From an uncultured Lachnospiraceae bacterium (GTDB lineage: Bacteria > Bacillota > Clostridia > Lachnospirales > Lachnospiraceae): a stretch of 39,581 bases of DNA. The stretch is taken from assembly GCA_947576945.1 (NCBI GenBank), contig CANPTH010000038.1:1-39581 (forward strand), written 5' to 3'. The translations under genes were made by a program, and so were the position numbers. The notes under the pieces are model-generated. The model saw only the letters and a list, made by a program, of their open reading frames with translations, was not told the origin of the DNA and ran no database searches. Shown piece by piece: positions 6,710-14,976 of this stretch. Within the stretch, counting starts at the first letter, position 1. The number at the start of each line of letters is the position of its first letter.

Positions 6710-8968
6710 TCAGAATTCAAGAAAATCTTTCTGTGCCTGAATTTCCGGCGGAATAGCTGCCCCTGTATTTTTGATCTTCTGAAACAGATTGTTATAGTGG
6801 TGGAGACGCTGGCCCTGCTTTACGTCATAGCGCTCCATGGTTTCTTTGTACAGCGGGTTGGCCTTCAGTGTGTCACGGATCCCTTTGGCAAAAGGACAAT
6901 AGGTGAAGAGGATCGCACGGGCAATCTTATTGAGGCGCGGTGAACCGGCTCCCTCGTAGAGAACCCATGACTCGTAATCTCTGATGAACATCTCCTTAAA
7001 GCTGTTCTTTGCCTTCTGCATGGCCAGTTTGATCTTTTCTTTAGCATCTGTGGACAACTCATGGTTCTTCTTATAGAACTGGATATAATCAAAGTATTCG
7101 CTTGTAAGGGAAGGCTCCGTCACATCGTTCCATCTCGGACCCTGAACGCGCTTACACATCTCCCAGCGGAAATCGGCGGTCAGGCGGATGAAGATATTGG
7201 TCAGGTCCTCCATCTGGAAGATAGATACCATCATGCGGGCGGGCGTAGTACGTTTACGTCCTTCGATCTCCTGCCACATAACGCCTCGGATTCCCATATT
7301 GGGCATCAGGATAATGTCCGGGAGCACTTCCACGCTGATGTATTCCTTGGCGATGCCCAGCTCCGTGTTCGTATAGATCGTATCACGGTAATAGGCTCCG
7401 AAATCAACGGAACGAATATGGTTAAAGGTTTCTTCTACTCTTGCCACCGATACCAGCGAAGTGTCCAGATCTTTCAATATATTATGTTCTGAAAAGACAG
7501 GGCAGAAACTGCTGATCCGTCCGAACGTGATCTTGTTGATGGCCGGGAATACACTCTGGAGTTCGAAGAGTACCATTTTCTCATTGTCATTTAACATGGC
7601 AGCTTCTTCTGACGCGGAAATCTTGCCGCTCGTCTTCAGTTCATGGACATAGGCCTGGAAATCGGTGTCAAATTCATTCCGGCTGGGAGATTTCGTTCCC
7701 TTGTAGATCGCCATCAACCACTCATAGACAGTGTACAATCCCCTGGAAGGATCCGTGGGCAGATAGTCTACGATAGAATGAAGATAAGAAGCATTCTTCA
7801 TGCCGGCCAGCTGTTCATCCACATATCCAAAGTTGAAGAACATCTTTAAAACTTTGGGCATAGAGGCGTCATTAAGACTCTGGACAAATGCTTTTTCGTA
7901 TACTTCATAGAACAGCTTGGTGATCTTCTGACGCAGTTTTCTGGCGGTATCGTCGGAGCTGTTCTTATCCGTCATTTTACGGTATTGTTCCACGGATATT
8001 TTAAAAGCGTAAGCCGTCTCTTCGCTTACCTTGGAGTAGGATAAGATGGTATTAAGCGAATCAATGATCTCTGCGCTGGCTCCGGCGGCAGCATCGACTG
8101 AATCTCCGGTATGTGCGCTCAGAGAATTTAACCTGTCATGATATTCGGCAACGCGTTTTTCATACATAGCCTGGTCGAGAGAAGAATGACTCTCCAGCTG
8201 GGACATCATGGCAGATATGGTATCGCTCAGTGTCGAGGAGTCCTCTGTATTCGAACCGATCCTGTAAAGCAGGCTGGCGTAAAAATCGAACAGATCCAGC
8301 CGGTTCTCATTCATCAGAAGATTGGAGAGTTCGGATTTATAATCGTGCAGGACACGGCATACGGAGATGACCTGATAAATGTCCTGGCTCGCTTTGGCTA
8401 TAAGGCCAAACATGAAGGCAGAACTCTTCTTCTTAGCGGGAGAGTTCTTTACCAGAGCAAGCAGCTGGGAATAATAACCGCCAAGCCAGTCGGCGACATC
8501 CTCGTCCAGTACAAGCTCGGACAGTGCTTCGAGACCGGGAAGCGCTCTGGCGGCCACACCGTGCCTGTTGCAGAAAGCAGTATAGCTGCCATAGCTGTCT
8601 ATGAGATAGTGGTAAAATTTGTCGCAATCCAGCCGTTCCTGTTCGTATTGTCTGATAATGTTACGCAGCTGCTTATATAAAGACGCAATGATCCGGCCCG
8701 ACATATCGGCGTTAACGCCCATCAGGTCAGACAACTGTGCTTTGGAACAGGGATAAGGGGCAAGAGAGACTGCCTCATCTGCTTTGTAAGTAATATAATA
8801 GGAACCAAAGTGAAGTTCACAGATCCCGATAACGTCTCCTTTGGTCAATTGAAATTCACCACCGGGATAGGTGGCGCGGACTGTGCCGTTTGTGATCAGG
8901 TGGATAGCAGTGACCGGTTGTTCGCTTTGAAATAGTAGTTCCCCGGCAGGGAATTCTTTTACAGCCAT
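6710..8968 (-). CDS. Cyclic-nucleotide-binding-domain protein with a large uncharacterised C-terminal region
   Basis: A 752-residue cytoplasmic protein. Residues about 1-115 look like a Crp-type cyclic nucleotide-binding fold: FPAGELLFQSEQPVTAIHLITNGTV, then GGEFQLTKGDVIGICEL. No DNA-binding helix-turn-helix follows. The remaining 600 or more residues are soluble, largely helical-looking, and match no family I recognise. The start is taken at 8968 because AAGGAA lies 8 nt upstream; the ATG at 8983 has no ribosome binding site. It is monocistronic on the minus strand, ending at a strong terminator. It may be a sensor or scaffold responding to a small ligand, but ligand and output cannot be seen. 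Confidence 0.8.
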   Translation of the reverse strand: MAVKEFPAGELLFQSEQPVTAIHLITNGTVRATYPGGEFQLTKGDVIGICELHFGSYYITYKADEAVSLAPYPCSKAQLSDLMGVNADMSGRIIASLYKQLRNIIRQYEQERLDCDKFYHYLIDSYGSYTAFCNRHGVAARALPGLEALSELVLDEDVADWLGGYYSQLLALVKNSPAKKKSSAFMFGLIAKASQDIYQVISVCRVLHDYKSELSNLLMNENRLDLFDFYASLLYRIGSNTEDSSTLSDTISAMMSQLESHSSLDQAMYEKRVAEYHDRLNSLSAHTGDSVDAAAGASAEIIDSLNTILSYSKVSEETAYAFKISVEQYRKMTDKNSSDDTARKLRQKITKLFYEVYEKAFVQSLNDASMPKVLKMFFNFGYVDEQLAGMKNASYLHSIVDYLPTDPSRGLYTVYEWLMAIYKGTKSPSRNEFDTDFQAYVHELKTSGKISASEEAAMLNDNEKMVLFELQSVFPAINKITFGRISSFCPVFSEHNILKDLDTSLVSVARVEETFNHIRSVDFGAYYRDTIYTNTELGIAKEYISVEVLPDIILMPNMGIRGVMWQEIEGRKRTTPARMMVSIFQMEDLTNIFIRLTADFRWEMCKRVQGPRWNDVTEPSLTSEYFDYIQFYKKNHELSTDAKEKIKLAMQKAKNSFKEMFIRDYESWVLYEGAGSPRLNKIARAILFTYCPFAKGIRDTLKANPLYKETMERYDVKQGQRLHHYNNLFQKIKNTGAAIPPEIQAQKDFLEF

Positions 8969-9366
8969 AAAATGTTCCTTCATCTGCAGGTTATGCAGAA
9001 ATCCCTTCTGAATAATGATAAGTTTATAAAATTTATATGCGGCAGTTTCCCGCTATATTTTAGTATACTGCGATTAGAAAATAAAAACAAGGAAGAATAT
9101 AGCCCGCTTTTGCCATTTTATGCTGTACTTTTGAGGAAAGTATGCTAGAATTATATGACAGGTATGTCGATTATAAGGTTATGTTCAGACAGGTTCACAT
9201 ATTCTAATAGGATCCTGCGTGTTAAGGAATATACATGGGGTTTGCGCCGGTCACTGTGACACGGACGTTTTGTGAAAGGTGTAAGGACGCGTCGCGTAAA
9301 AGGGGGCACAGGCAAATTTGTGCTTGCGCCCAAATTCGCGCGTTGAGCAGGAATGGAGGATTTCTT
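8969..9366. other. Intergenic region between divergent genes
   Basis: An AT-rich stretch (about 9000-9200) should hold the divergent promoters. A GC-richer part from about 9270 to 9350 contains an imperfect inverted repeat, GCAAATTTGTGCTTGCGCCCAAATTCGC. No gene is seen; the upstream extension of the next ORF from 9235 has no ribosome binding site. Confidence 0.4.
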
Positions 9367-9831
9367 ATGGATAAGGAAGATATTGTGTACAGAAAGCAGG
9401 TTGTGGATACCTATAAGCCGGACGTGGAGAAGCTGATCCGTTATCTGCCATGGCTGCAGGAGAAGGCAGGAGGAAATGTGCAGGAGAATTTCGAAGGTTC
9501 CGGCATTAAAGACAGTTCGATCACATTTCCGGTATATGACGGTATGTTGATGAGTTTTATCAAGGAAGTGCAGCGGACAGGACTTTTGGACCGCAATTAT
9601 CCGTATGTCTATTCCAGAAACAGAATCAGGACGGTGAAAGATGAGCTTGCGGCCATTGAACGGGCCGGAATCAGAGAGATGGATATCCTGAAAGGTATTT
9701 TGTCCAAGTATGTGCTGGGCGGTATGACGAAGGGGAAATTGTGGGGAGAGGCAGTCAATAACAGCGTCTTTCTGAATGTGGTGCGGAAGATGAAAGAGAA
9801 TCTGGAGTTTTGGGATGGACCGATGCGCTGA
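9367..9831 (+). CDS. Small conserved protein of unknown function (possibly DUF6508-like)
   Basis: A 154-residue soluble protein starting at an ATG preceded by GGAATGGAGG. The 5' extension to 9235 is rejected because it lacks a ribosome binding site and crosses a hairpin. Conserved-looking parts are EKLIRYLPWLQEKAG, FPVYDGMLMSFIKEVQRTG and a YPYVYSRNRI stretch. The overall pattern (short, PxYD...F...GL...Y.Y) reminds me of DUF6508, but I am not certain. There is no membrane segment or catalytic signature. It stands alone, about 200 bp before a TetR gene. Confidence 0.75.
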   Translation: MDKEDIVYRKQVVDTYKPDVEKLIRYLPWLQEKAGGNVQENFEGSGIKDSSITFPVYDGMLMSFIKEVQRTGLLDRNYPYVYSRNRIRTVKDELAAIERAGIREMDILKGILSKYVLGGMTKGKLWGEAVNNSVFLNVVRKMKENLEFWDGPMR

Positions 9832-9944
9832 GACCGATGATCCCGGGTGGATGATCGATCCGGCCGGGAATGCCGTGGCAGTGATACATGAACAGGCAGC
9901 GGTTACAGTGAGTGCATGATACAGGAATGAATCAGCGGCAGTCA

Positions 9945-9974
9945 GTTAAGCCGGTCGCTGGATATCGGCTTAAC
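9945..9974. repeat. Inverted repeat upstream of tetR
   Basis: GTTAAGCCG (9945-9953) and CGGCTTAAC (9966-9974) form a perfect 9-bp inverted repeat with a 12-nt gap, about 55 bp upstream of the TetR start. It could be an autoregulatory operator or a terminator stem for the preceding gene. There is no T-tract, so I lean towards an operator. Confidence 0.45.
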
Positions 9975-10027
9975 CAGGTGACATTGGGAATGAACAGTAA
10001 AGACAGTAGAGAAGGAAATGTGGTAAA

Positions 10028-10606
10028 ATGGGTGAGAAATCTGTACAGAAGAAAAAATATATATTGGATACGGCAAGGCAGGTCTTCGTGGAAAAGGGCT
10101 ATAAGAGTGTGACGATGAAGGACATCGTGGAAGCCTGCGGGATCAGCCGCGGAGGCCTGTATCTGTATTTTGACAGCACGGAGCAGATCCTGTTGGAGAT
10201 TCTGCAGATGGAAGCGGAAGAGACGGACGATATTTTTTCCGAAAATATTACGGAAGGGGATACGGCAGCGGATATCCTGACACTTTTTCTGAAAGAACAG
10301 AAGAAAGAGCTGCTGCAGAAGAACACCCTGACGACAGCCGTATACGAATATTTCTTTGCCAACAGATCCACGGACAAGAATAATATGCTCAGGAAGCAGT
10401 TTGAAGCCGGCGTGCGTGTACTGGAGAAACTGATCGAGATGGGAATCGCCAGCGGGGAATTCTACTGCGAGAATCCGAAAGGAGCGGCCAGCAACATCAT
10501 GTATGTGCTGGAGGGGATGAAGATCAATGCGCAGACTTTCGGCATATCGGAGAAGAAGGTGGATGAGCAGCTTCTTTATATTATGGAAGGCCTGATTATA
10601 GATTAA
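10028..10606 (+). CDS. TetR/AcrR-family transcriptional regulator
   Basis: A 192-residue regulator. The N-terminal HTH spans residues about 8-52: KKYILDTARQVFVEKGYKS, then TMKDIVEACGISRGGLYLYF, a typical TetR_N. The C-terminal helical ligand-binding domain is variable, so the inducer is unknown. The start ATG follows GAAGGAAATG. No clear target operon adjoins it. A perfect 9-bp inverted repeat upstream may be its own operator. A terminator follows at 10706-10742. Confidence 0.93.
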   Translation: MGEKSVQKKKYILDTARQVFVEKGYKSVTMKDIVEACGISRGGLYLYFDSTEQILLEILQMEAEETDDIFSENITEGDTAADILTLFLKEQKKELLQKNTLTTAVYEYFFANRSTDKNNMLRKQFEAGVRVLEKLIEMGIASGEFYCENPKGAASNIMYVLEGMKINAQTFGISEKKVDEQLLYIMEGLIID

Positions 10607-10705
10607 CAGGCGATAGTGCGCGGGAGATGTGATCACACCCGTCTTTTCAGGGGCAGTCTGTCAGGGCCGGCAGGCGGTATAAGTATATAGGAGAGGAGAG
10701 ATTTC

Positions 10706-10742
10706 AGGCAGACATATCCGTGTGGTGTGTCTGTCTTTTTTT
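10706..10742 (+). terminator. Terminator downstream of tetR
   Basis: AGGCAGACATA (10706-10716) pairs with TGTGTCTGTCT (10726-10736) with G-U pairs, then a T7 tract. It is immediately followed by the long inverted repeat at 10743. Confidence 0.7.
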
Positions 10743-10833
10743 GTAACAGTTCAGCCATAAAGTACTCTGCAGACTGTGCGGGTGCTTGTACACAGAACAC
10801 GGGCTGCAGAGTACTTTATGGCTGAACTGTTAC
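10743..10833. repeat. Perfect 30-bp inverted repeat (long hairpin, possible MITE)
   Basis: The left arm at 10743-10772 (starting GTAACAGTTCAGCC) is the exact reverse complement of the right arm at 10804-10833 (ending GGCTGAACTGTTAC). The loop is 31 nt. A T7 tract follows the right arm. The stem is far longer than a normal terminator, and the outer ends GTAACAGTTC/GAACTGTTAC resemble terminal inverted repeats. Confidence 0.92.
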
Positions 10834-10851
10834 TTTTTTTCATAAAATTCT

Positions 10852-10890
10852 GGAAAGTTGAAGACATGGTCAGCCGTGTCCCGTTATAAT
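10852..10890 (+). promoter_or_regulatory. Candidate ECF-type and sigma-A-like promoter elements
   Basis: GGAAAGT (10852-10858), a 16-nt spacer and CGTGTC (10875-10880) resemble an ECF promoter. A TATAAT lies at 10885-10890 but has no well-placed -35. It sits 83-121 bp upstream of the sigma gene. Motif matching by eye only. Confidence 0.35.
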
Positions 10891-10972
10891 AGATAGAGTT
10901 GCTTGGGTGTACAGCCAAAAGGAGCTGGTGCAGAGCAGTTTATGACTTGGGTCAGGAGAGGAGGCAGATCAT

Positions 10973-11494
10973 ATCAATCGGGAAGAACAATTATCAGCGC
11001 TGATCGATTCCTACCAGAATCTTGTTTTTTCCATATGCTACAAAATGACAGCGGATTATTTTGCCTCCGAGGATCTGACGCAGGAAACATTCCTGTCGGC
11101 TTATAATCATCTGAAGGACTTCGACGGGAAGCATGAGAAAGCGTGGCTGTGCAGGATTGCGACCAACAAATGTCTGGACTATGTGCAGAGCGCCGGGAGA
11201 AGAAGCATCCCTACCGAAGACACCGGCATAGAGGAAACCATGGGGAGAGGCCAGAGCTTTGACAACACACCGGAGCAATCGTATCTGGAAGAAGAAGTGC
11301 GGGAGACGCTGCTTGCAAGATGCAGGTCGTTAAAGCCTCCTTATGATGAGATTGCCAGGGCATATTACTATGACGAAATGGATGTGAGCGAGATCGCTGC
11401 AGCAAGGGGCATGAAGGTCAAGACGGTACAGACGCAGGTTTACCGGGCAAGGTCAATGCTGCGCAGGTTGTATGGAAAGGAGAAGGGCGCATGA
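10973..11494 (+). CDS. ECF-family RNA polymerase sigma factor, non-canonical start
   Basis: Region 2 (SYQNLVFSICYKM, then ASEDLTQETFLSAYNHLKDF, AWLCRIATNKCLDYV) and region 4 (PPYDEIARAYYYDEMDVSEI, KVKTVQTQVYRARSMLRRLY) are complete and in one frame. The first ATG in frame (11045) falls inside region 2 and would delete part of it. Upstream, the frame is open to a stop at 10943-10945 and contains no ATG, GTG or TTG. A strong GGAGAGGAGG lies at 10955-10964, and the codon at ideal spacing is ATC (10973-10975), giving 173 residues. So initiation is at ATC, or the start has been lost or misread. The stop overlaps the next ATG by 4 bp. Confidence 0.85.
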   Translation: MNREEQLSALIDSYQNLVFSICYKMTADYFASEDLTQETFLSAYNHLKDFDGKHEKAWLCRIATNKCLDYVQSAGRRSIPTEDTGIEETMGRGQSFDNTPEQSYLEEEVRETLLARCRSLKPPYDEIARAYYYDEMDVSEIAAARGMKVKTVQTQVYRARSMLRRLYGKEKGA

Positions 11495-11982
11495 TCTATC
11501 AAATAGAAAATGAAAAGAAAAAGATGAAACAGAAAGACAGTGACGACTTCTCCGGCTATTTGTCCGAGGAAGAGCTGCTTGAACTGATCGGGCAGGTGGA
11601 AAGGGAAGAAATGCTGCGTGCACCGGTACATCTGAAGGAAAATGTATTGACACAGATCAGGAAAGAGCGCAGTGCAGGCAGAAAAAGGCAGGTCTTTGCT
11701 TATCGTGCCAAAGTGATGATTGCGATGGCGGCGGCGCTCACGGTGTTGATCCTGATGCCGGCAGGAAGCGTGGAGGACGAAAGACAAACGTTTCTGTCAA
11801 AACAGACGACTGCGGTATCTATGGAACAGGCAGCAGAGGAGCGGCAAAAGAGCATAGATGATAAATGGGAAGCATATCTGGAAGAACAGGCAAGCGGCGG
11901 CGTGAGAGGAATGATCGATGACATTGGCGCCAGGGTTTCGCGGTTTGGAAAGAGACTGTCATGGGACAGAGATGTGGAATAG
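11491..11982 (+). CDS. Putative anti-sigma factor, single-pass membrane protein
   Basis: A 163-residue protein starting 4 bp inside the sigma gene (ATGA overlap), the usual arrangement for an ECF sigma and its partner. The N-terminal 70 residues are charged and cytoplasmic (YLSEEELLELIGQVEREEML). One membrane helix, VMIAMAAALTVLILMPAG, lies at about 73-90. A short outer domain follows. I see no zinc-binding HxxxCxxC motif. Role as sigma inhibitor is inferred from position, topology and the N-terminal helices. Confidence 0.7.
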   Translation: MIYQIENEKKKMKQKDSDDFSGYLSEEELLELIGQVEREEMLRAPVHLKENVLTQIRKERSAGRKRQVFAYRAKVMIAMAAALTVLILMPAGSVEDERQTFLSKQTTAVSMEQAAEERQKSIDDKWEAYLEEQASGGVRGMIDDIGARVSRFGKRLSWDRDVE

Positions 11983-12035
11983 TTTGAGAGTTTTAAGCAA
12001 ATGATCATGGAGACTGGAAAGAGAGGATGAATAGG

Positions 12036-12848
12036 ATGCAGAGAAAGAAGAGCAGGTTTTTGGTGTTTGTATTGTCTTTTTTCCCGGGAGCGGGAGAGAT
12101 GTATATGGGGTTTATGAAAATGGGACTCAGTCTGATGCTGGGATTCATGATCCTGACAGCGATCGTTGGACTCACGAATCTGGGGGCGTTGGCGGTCTTC
12201 CCGTTCGCCATGTATGCATACAGTTTTTTCCATGCCAATAATCTGGCAACCCTGGATGACCGTATATTTCACAGTATCAGAGACGAGTATCTGTTTGGAT
12301 TCGGTGAGCTTGACAGCTGGAAGCTTAAGCTGGAAGGCAGGAATCGGAAGATAGCGGCAGGTATTCTCATTGTACTGGGAGTGATGATGCTGTGGCAGGT
12401 GGCCTTTAATCTCCTCTGCGATATCTTCGGATGGGATAACCGGTTTCTCAGTGCCGTCTACTATTTCGTACGGGACGATCTGCCGAGAGCGGTGGTCGGC
12501 ATCGGTGTGATCTGGGCCGGGTTTGCCCTGATCCGCGGTAAACGGATAGCGATCGAAGAGAAAGACAATGCGTCAGATGAATGGACGGGATACCGTGAGC
12601 GGCAGACAGCAGACGAGTGGACGGGATATCACGAGCGGCAGACAACAGATGAACAGCCGGTGTATCGTGAACAACAGCCGGCCGGGGACTGGCCGGGACA
12701 TAACGGGAATCGGCCTGGAGCGGACGGTTTTAGAGAACAGAACGGACAGATGACAGTGCGGGAAGTACAGCCTGCCGCAGACGGAAGGATAATTTATGGA
12801 GAAGGACCGGTTGCCGATGGTCCGGATCTGCCGGAAAACAGGAATTAA
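12036..12848 (+). CDS. Multi-pass membrane protein (TM2-like) with C-terminal 12-residue repeats
   Basis: Third gene of the sigma operon, 270 residues. Hydrophobic segments occur at FLVFVLSFFPGAGEMYMGF (TM2-domain-like), LSLMLGFMILTAIVGLTNLG, IAAGILIVLGVMMLW and AVVGIGVIWAGFALI. The hydrophilic C-terminus has three 12-residue repeats beginning DEWTGYRERQTA (about 12576-12683), then a Gln/Gly-rich tail. The start at 12036 has AGAGAGG at proper spacing; the in-frame ATG at 12027 directly abuts that site. Function unknown. Its place suggests an envelope-stress regulon member. Confidence 0.75.
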   Translation: MQRKKSRFLVFVLSFFPGAGEMYMGFMKMGLSLMLGFMILTAIVGLTNLGALAVFPFAMYAYSFFHANNLATLDDRIFHSIRDEYLFGFGELDSWKLKLEGRNRKIAAGILIVLGVMMLWQVAFNLLCDIFGWDNRFLSAVYYFVRDDLPRAVVGIGVIWAGFALIRGKRIAIEEKDNASDEWTGYRERQTADEWTGYHERQTTDEQPVYREQQPAGDWPGHNGNRPGADGFREQNGQMTVREVQPAADGRIIYGEGPVADGPDLPENRN

Positions 12849-12908
12849 GGAAGCCGGCGGGAGGAGTTTACGCCTGAATCCGCAGGTTAAGCAAGAATGG
12901 AGGGGACT

Positions 12909-13232
12909 ATGGAACAGAAAGAGAAGTCTTGTCAGGTTAGAAGAATCGGTTCGGTAACATTCGGAATCACGTTGATCTGTTATGGTATCCTGTTCCTGAT
13001 CAGGATCTTTGTACCGTATCTGGAATATCATATTATATTTCAGTGCTGGCCGATGGTATTTATCCTGCTGGGCATAGAGATCCTGATAGAAAATTACAGG
13101 TGCAGGACGAAGGATGAAAAGTTTATCTATGATCTTCCGGCTATATTGATGCTGGCAGCGATGTTGTTCTTCGCGATGATCATGGCGGTGATCGATTATG
13201 CCATACGGTGTGGCAGTGTTATGTACTGGTAA
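12909..13232 (+). CDS. Small membrane protein, LiaI/LiaF-type transmembrane region
   Basis: A 107-residue protein with three or four membrane helices: VTFGITLICYGILFLIRIF, IIFQCWPMVFILLGIEILI, and AILMLAAMLFFAMIMAVIDY. The pattern FxxxWPxxxxLLGxxIL is typical of LiaF/DUF5668-type envelope-stress proteins. ATG 12909 follows GGAGGGG; the ATG 12 bp upstream overlaps that site and is rejected. Last gene of the sigma operon before a strong terminator. Role inferred. Confidence 0.75.
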   Translation: MEQKEKSCQVRRIGSVTFGITLICYGILFLIRIFVPYLEYHIIFQCWPMVFILLGIEILIENYRCRTKDEKFIYDLPAILMLAAMLFFAMIMAVIDYAIRCGSVMYW

Positions 13233-13240
13233 ATATTTTC

Positions 13241-13289
13241 TCCCGGAAGATGCGGATGCGTGCGCGCGGATGTATCTTCCGGGATTTTT
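13241..13289 (+). terminator. Terminator of the sigma-factor operon
   Basis: TCCCGGAAGAT (13241-13251) pairs with ATCTTCCGGGA (13274-13284), followed by TTTTT. Confidence 0.9.
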
Positions 13290-13316
13290 ATCGTATGGAG
13301 AGTGCGCCCTGTATCG

Positions 13317-13820
13317 TTATAATTCCTCATAAGCGATCTCCCTCCTGGCCAGAAATTGGCGGATCGACTGATCCCACAAGGCGTCGGGGGTCTTATCCAT
13401 CAGAAAGGTGTTATACGAAGTGCCGGTGACAAGAGTAAGGCCAGTGCCGTCATAACGGATATTCAGTACGAACGCCTTGACCTGCTGGGGTGTTATGCCG
13501 GTATCGCCTTTCTTCAGGATGGAGCCCACGTATTCCGGGATCAGATGCAGCACGAACTGAAAGGCGGCAGGGGTGCGCCGGCCTTTGATCAGGTCGAAAC
13601 AGACCGGCCGTATGGTCTGCCACTTTGTAAATTCATAAGGACGCAGCTCCTTGTCCTCCCATTCTTCACTGGTATAGAAATCCCGGTTCTGATGCCCGTC
13701 TATTCGGAAAGTATTGTAGGTGCTGATCGTAGCTTCCTCCAGCAGGAAACTGTCGAAATCTTCCCCGCCCAGCAATTTTCCCATAAATTGTTTCACATTC
13801 GTAATCTTAAGTGCGATCAT
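13317..13820 (-). CDS. DUF5721 family protein
   Basis: A 167-residue soluble protein convergent with the sigma operon. It starts MIALKITNVKQFMGKLLGGE. Later landmarks are FLLEEATISTYNTF, a KWQTIRPVCFDLIKG stretch and SYNTFLMDKTPDALWD. I recognise this as DUF5721, a family of unknown function common in Lachnospiraceae. GAGG lies 7 nt upstream of the ATG. There is no signal peptide or membrane segment. It is divergent from degV, with which it shares a 228-bp AT-rich intergenic region. Confidence 0.8.
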   Translation of the reverse strand: MIALKITNVKQFMGKLLGGEDFDSFLLEEATISTYNTFRIDGHQNRDFYTSEEWEDKELRPYEFTKWQTIRPVCFDLIKGRRTPAAFQFVLHLIPEYVGSILKKGDTGITPQQVKAFVLNIRYDGTGLTLVTGTSYNTFLMDKTPDALWDQSIRQFLARREIAYEEL

Positions 13821-13977
13821 AGGTAACCTCGATATTTCGATACAGTGTTGTTAGTATGTTGATATACGCAGGTGGCGTTTTGGGTGCCTTAGCATAGCTT
13901 AATGTCGTTTACTATAGTATAGCATAATTATATAAAAGAATAAAACATTTCTGCTGACATAAAAAGCAGTAAATCTA

Positions 13978-14007
13978 TTTACAATATATAAGATTTCATG
14001 TTATCAT
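13978..14007 (+). promoter_or_regulatory. Promoter for degV
   Basis: TTTACA (13978-13983), an 18-nt spacer and TATCAT (14002-14007), about 41 bp before the chosen start codon. Confidence 0.55.
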
Positions 14008-14048
14008 AAGTAGTAATGAAAACTACATTGAATAGTTGTGGAGGCCTT

Positions 14049-14885
14049 ATGAATTATAAGATTGTTGTAGACAGCTGCTGTGAACTGCCCATAAAGTATA
14101 AGAAAGACGAGCGATTCCAGATCATCCCCCTCGGAATCGAGGTGGGAGATTATGCGATCCAGGATGACGAGAACTTTGATCAGAAGACTTTTCTGGAAAA
14201 AGTGGCATCCTGTCCGTCCTGTCCGAAATCATCCTGTCCTTCCCCCGAGAAGTTTATGGAAGCTTATCACTGTGAAGCGGAGGAAGTGTTCGTGGTGACG
14301 CTGTCCTCTCATCTGAGCGGAAGCTATAACAGTGCGGAGCTGGGCAGGAACCTTTATCATGAGAAATACGGAGAGAAGAAGATCCATGTGGTGGATTCAG
14401 AGTCTGCCAGCTGCGGAGAGACTCAGCTTGCTATGCGGCTCATGCGGTATAAGGAAGCAGGACTGTCCTTCGAGGAAACGGTGGAAAAGATAGAAGTGTT
14501 CAAGCGGAAGATGCGTACTTATTTCGTGTTGGACAACCTGGAGACGCTGCGCAAGAACGGAAGACTCAGCGGCGTCAAAGCACTGGTGGCCTCTACATTG
14601 AATATTAAACCGGTGATGATAGGGAATCTGGGCGTGATCGAACAGAAGGGACAGGCGATCGGCATCAACAAAGCGCTTGCAAAGCTGGCGGACAATATCG
14701 TAGCGGACGTGTCGCATCCGGAGAAGAGAACGCTCATGATCTCCCACTGCAACTGTCCGGAGCGGGCGGAGTATGTGCGTACTCTGATGGAGAAAAGAGC
14801 TTCCTATAAGAATGTCGTTATCCTGGATACGGCAGGTATCAGCAGTATGTATGCCAATGACGGCGGCGTTATCGTGACGCTGTAA
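14049..14885 (+). CDS. DegV family fatty-acid-binding protein
   Basis: A 278-residue cytoplasmic DegV protein. These proteins bind a long-chain acyl chain, and in Gram-positive bacteria some (FakB) present fatty acids to the kinase FakA. It begins YKIVVDSCCELP, matching the IxxDSxxDLP family start. The family signatures follow: VVTLSSHLSGSYNSA near 87-101 and VVDSESASCGE near 117. ATG 14049 follows TGTGGAGG; the longer in-frame start at 14016 has no ribosome binding site. An unusual Cys-Pro-rich insert (CPSCPKSSCPSP) lies near residues 56-67. No FakA is adjacent. Confidence 0.92.
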   Translation: MNYKIVVDSCCELPIKYKKDERFQIIPLGIEVGDYAIQDDENFDQKTFLEKVASCPSCPKSSCPSPEKFMEAYHCEAEEVFVVTLSSHLSGSYNSAELGRNLYHEKYGEKKIHVVDSESASCGETQLAMRLMRYKEAGLSFEETVEKIEVFKRKMRTYFVLDNLETLRKNGRLSGVKALVASTLNIKPVMIGNLGVIEQKGQAIGINKALAKLADNIVADVSHPEKRTLMISHCNCPERAEYVRTLMEKRASYKNVVILDTAGISSMYANDGGVIVTL

Positions 14886-14917
14886 CCTGCTGTACACTTG
14901 AAATTTCTGTCAGTACG

Positions 14918-14957
14918 GAGCGCCGGCTGTTCACAGGAGAGGAACAGACCGGCGCTC
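14918..14957. terminator. Bidirectional terminator between degV and the DUF1294 gene
   Basis: GAGCGCCGGCTGTTC (14918-14932) pairs with GAACAGACCGGCGCTC (14942-14957) with one bulged A. Confidence 0.8.
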
Positions 14958-14976
14958 AGTTTGTTGCCCTGGTGCC

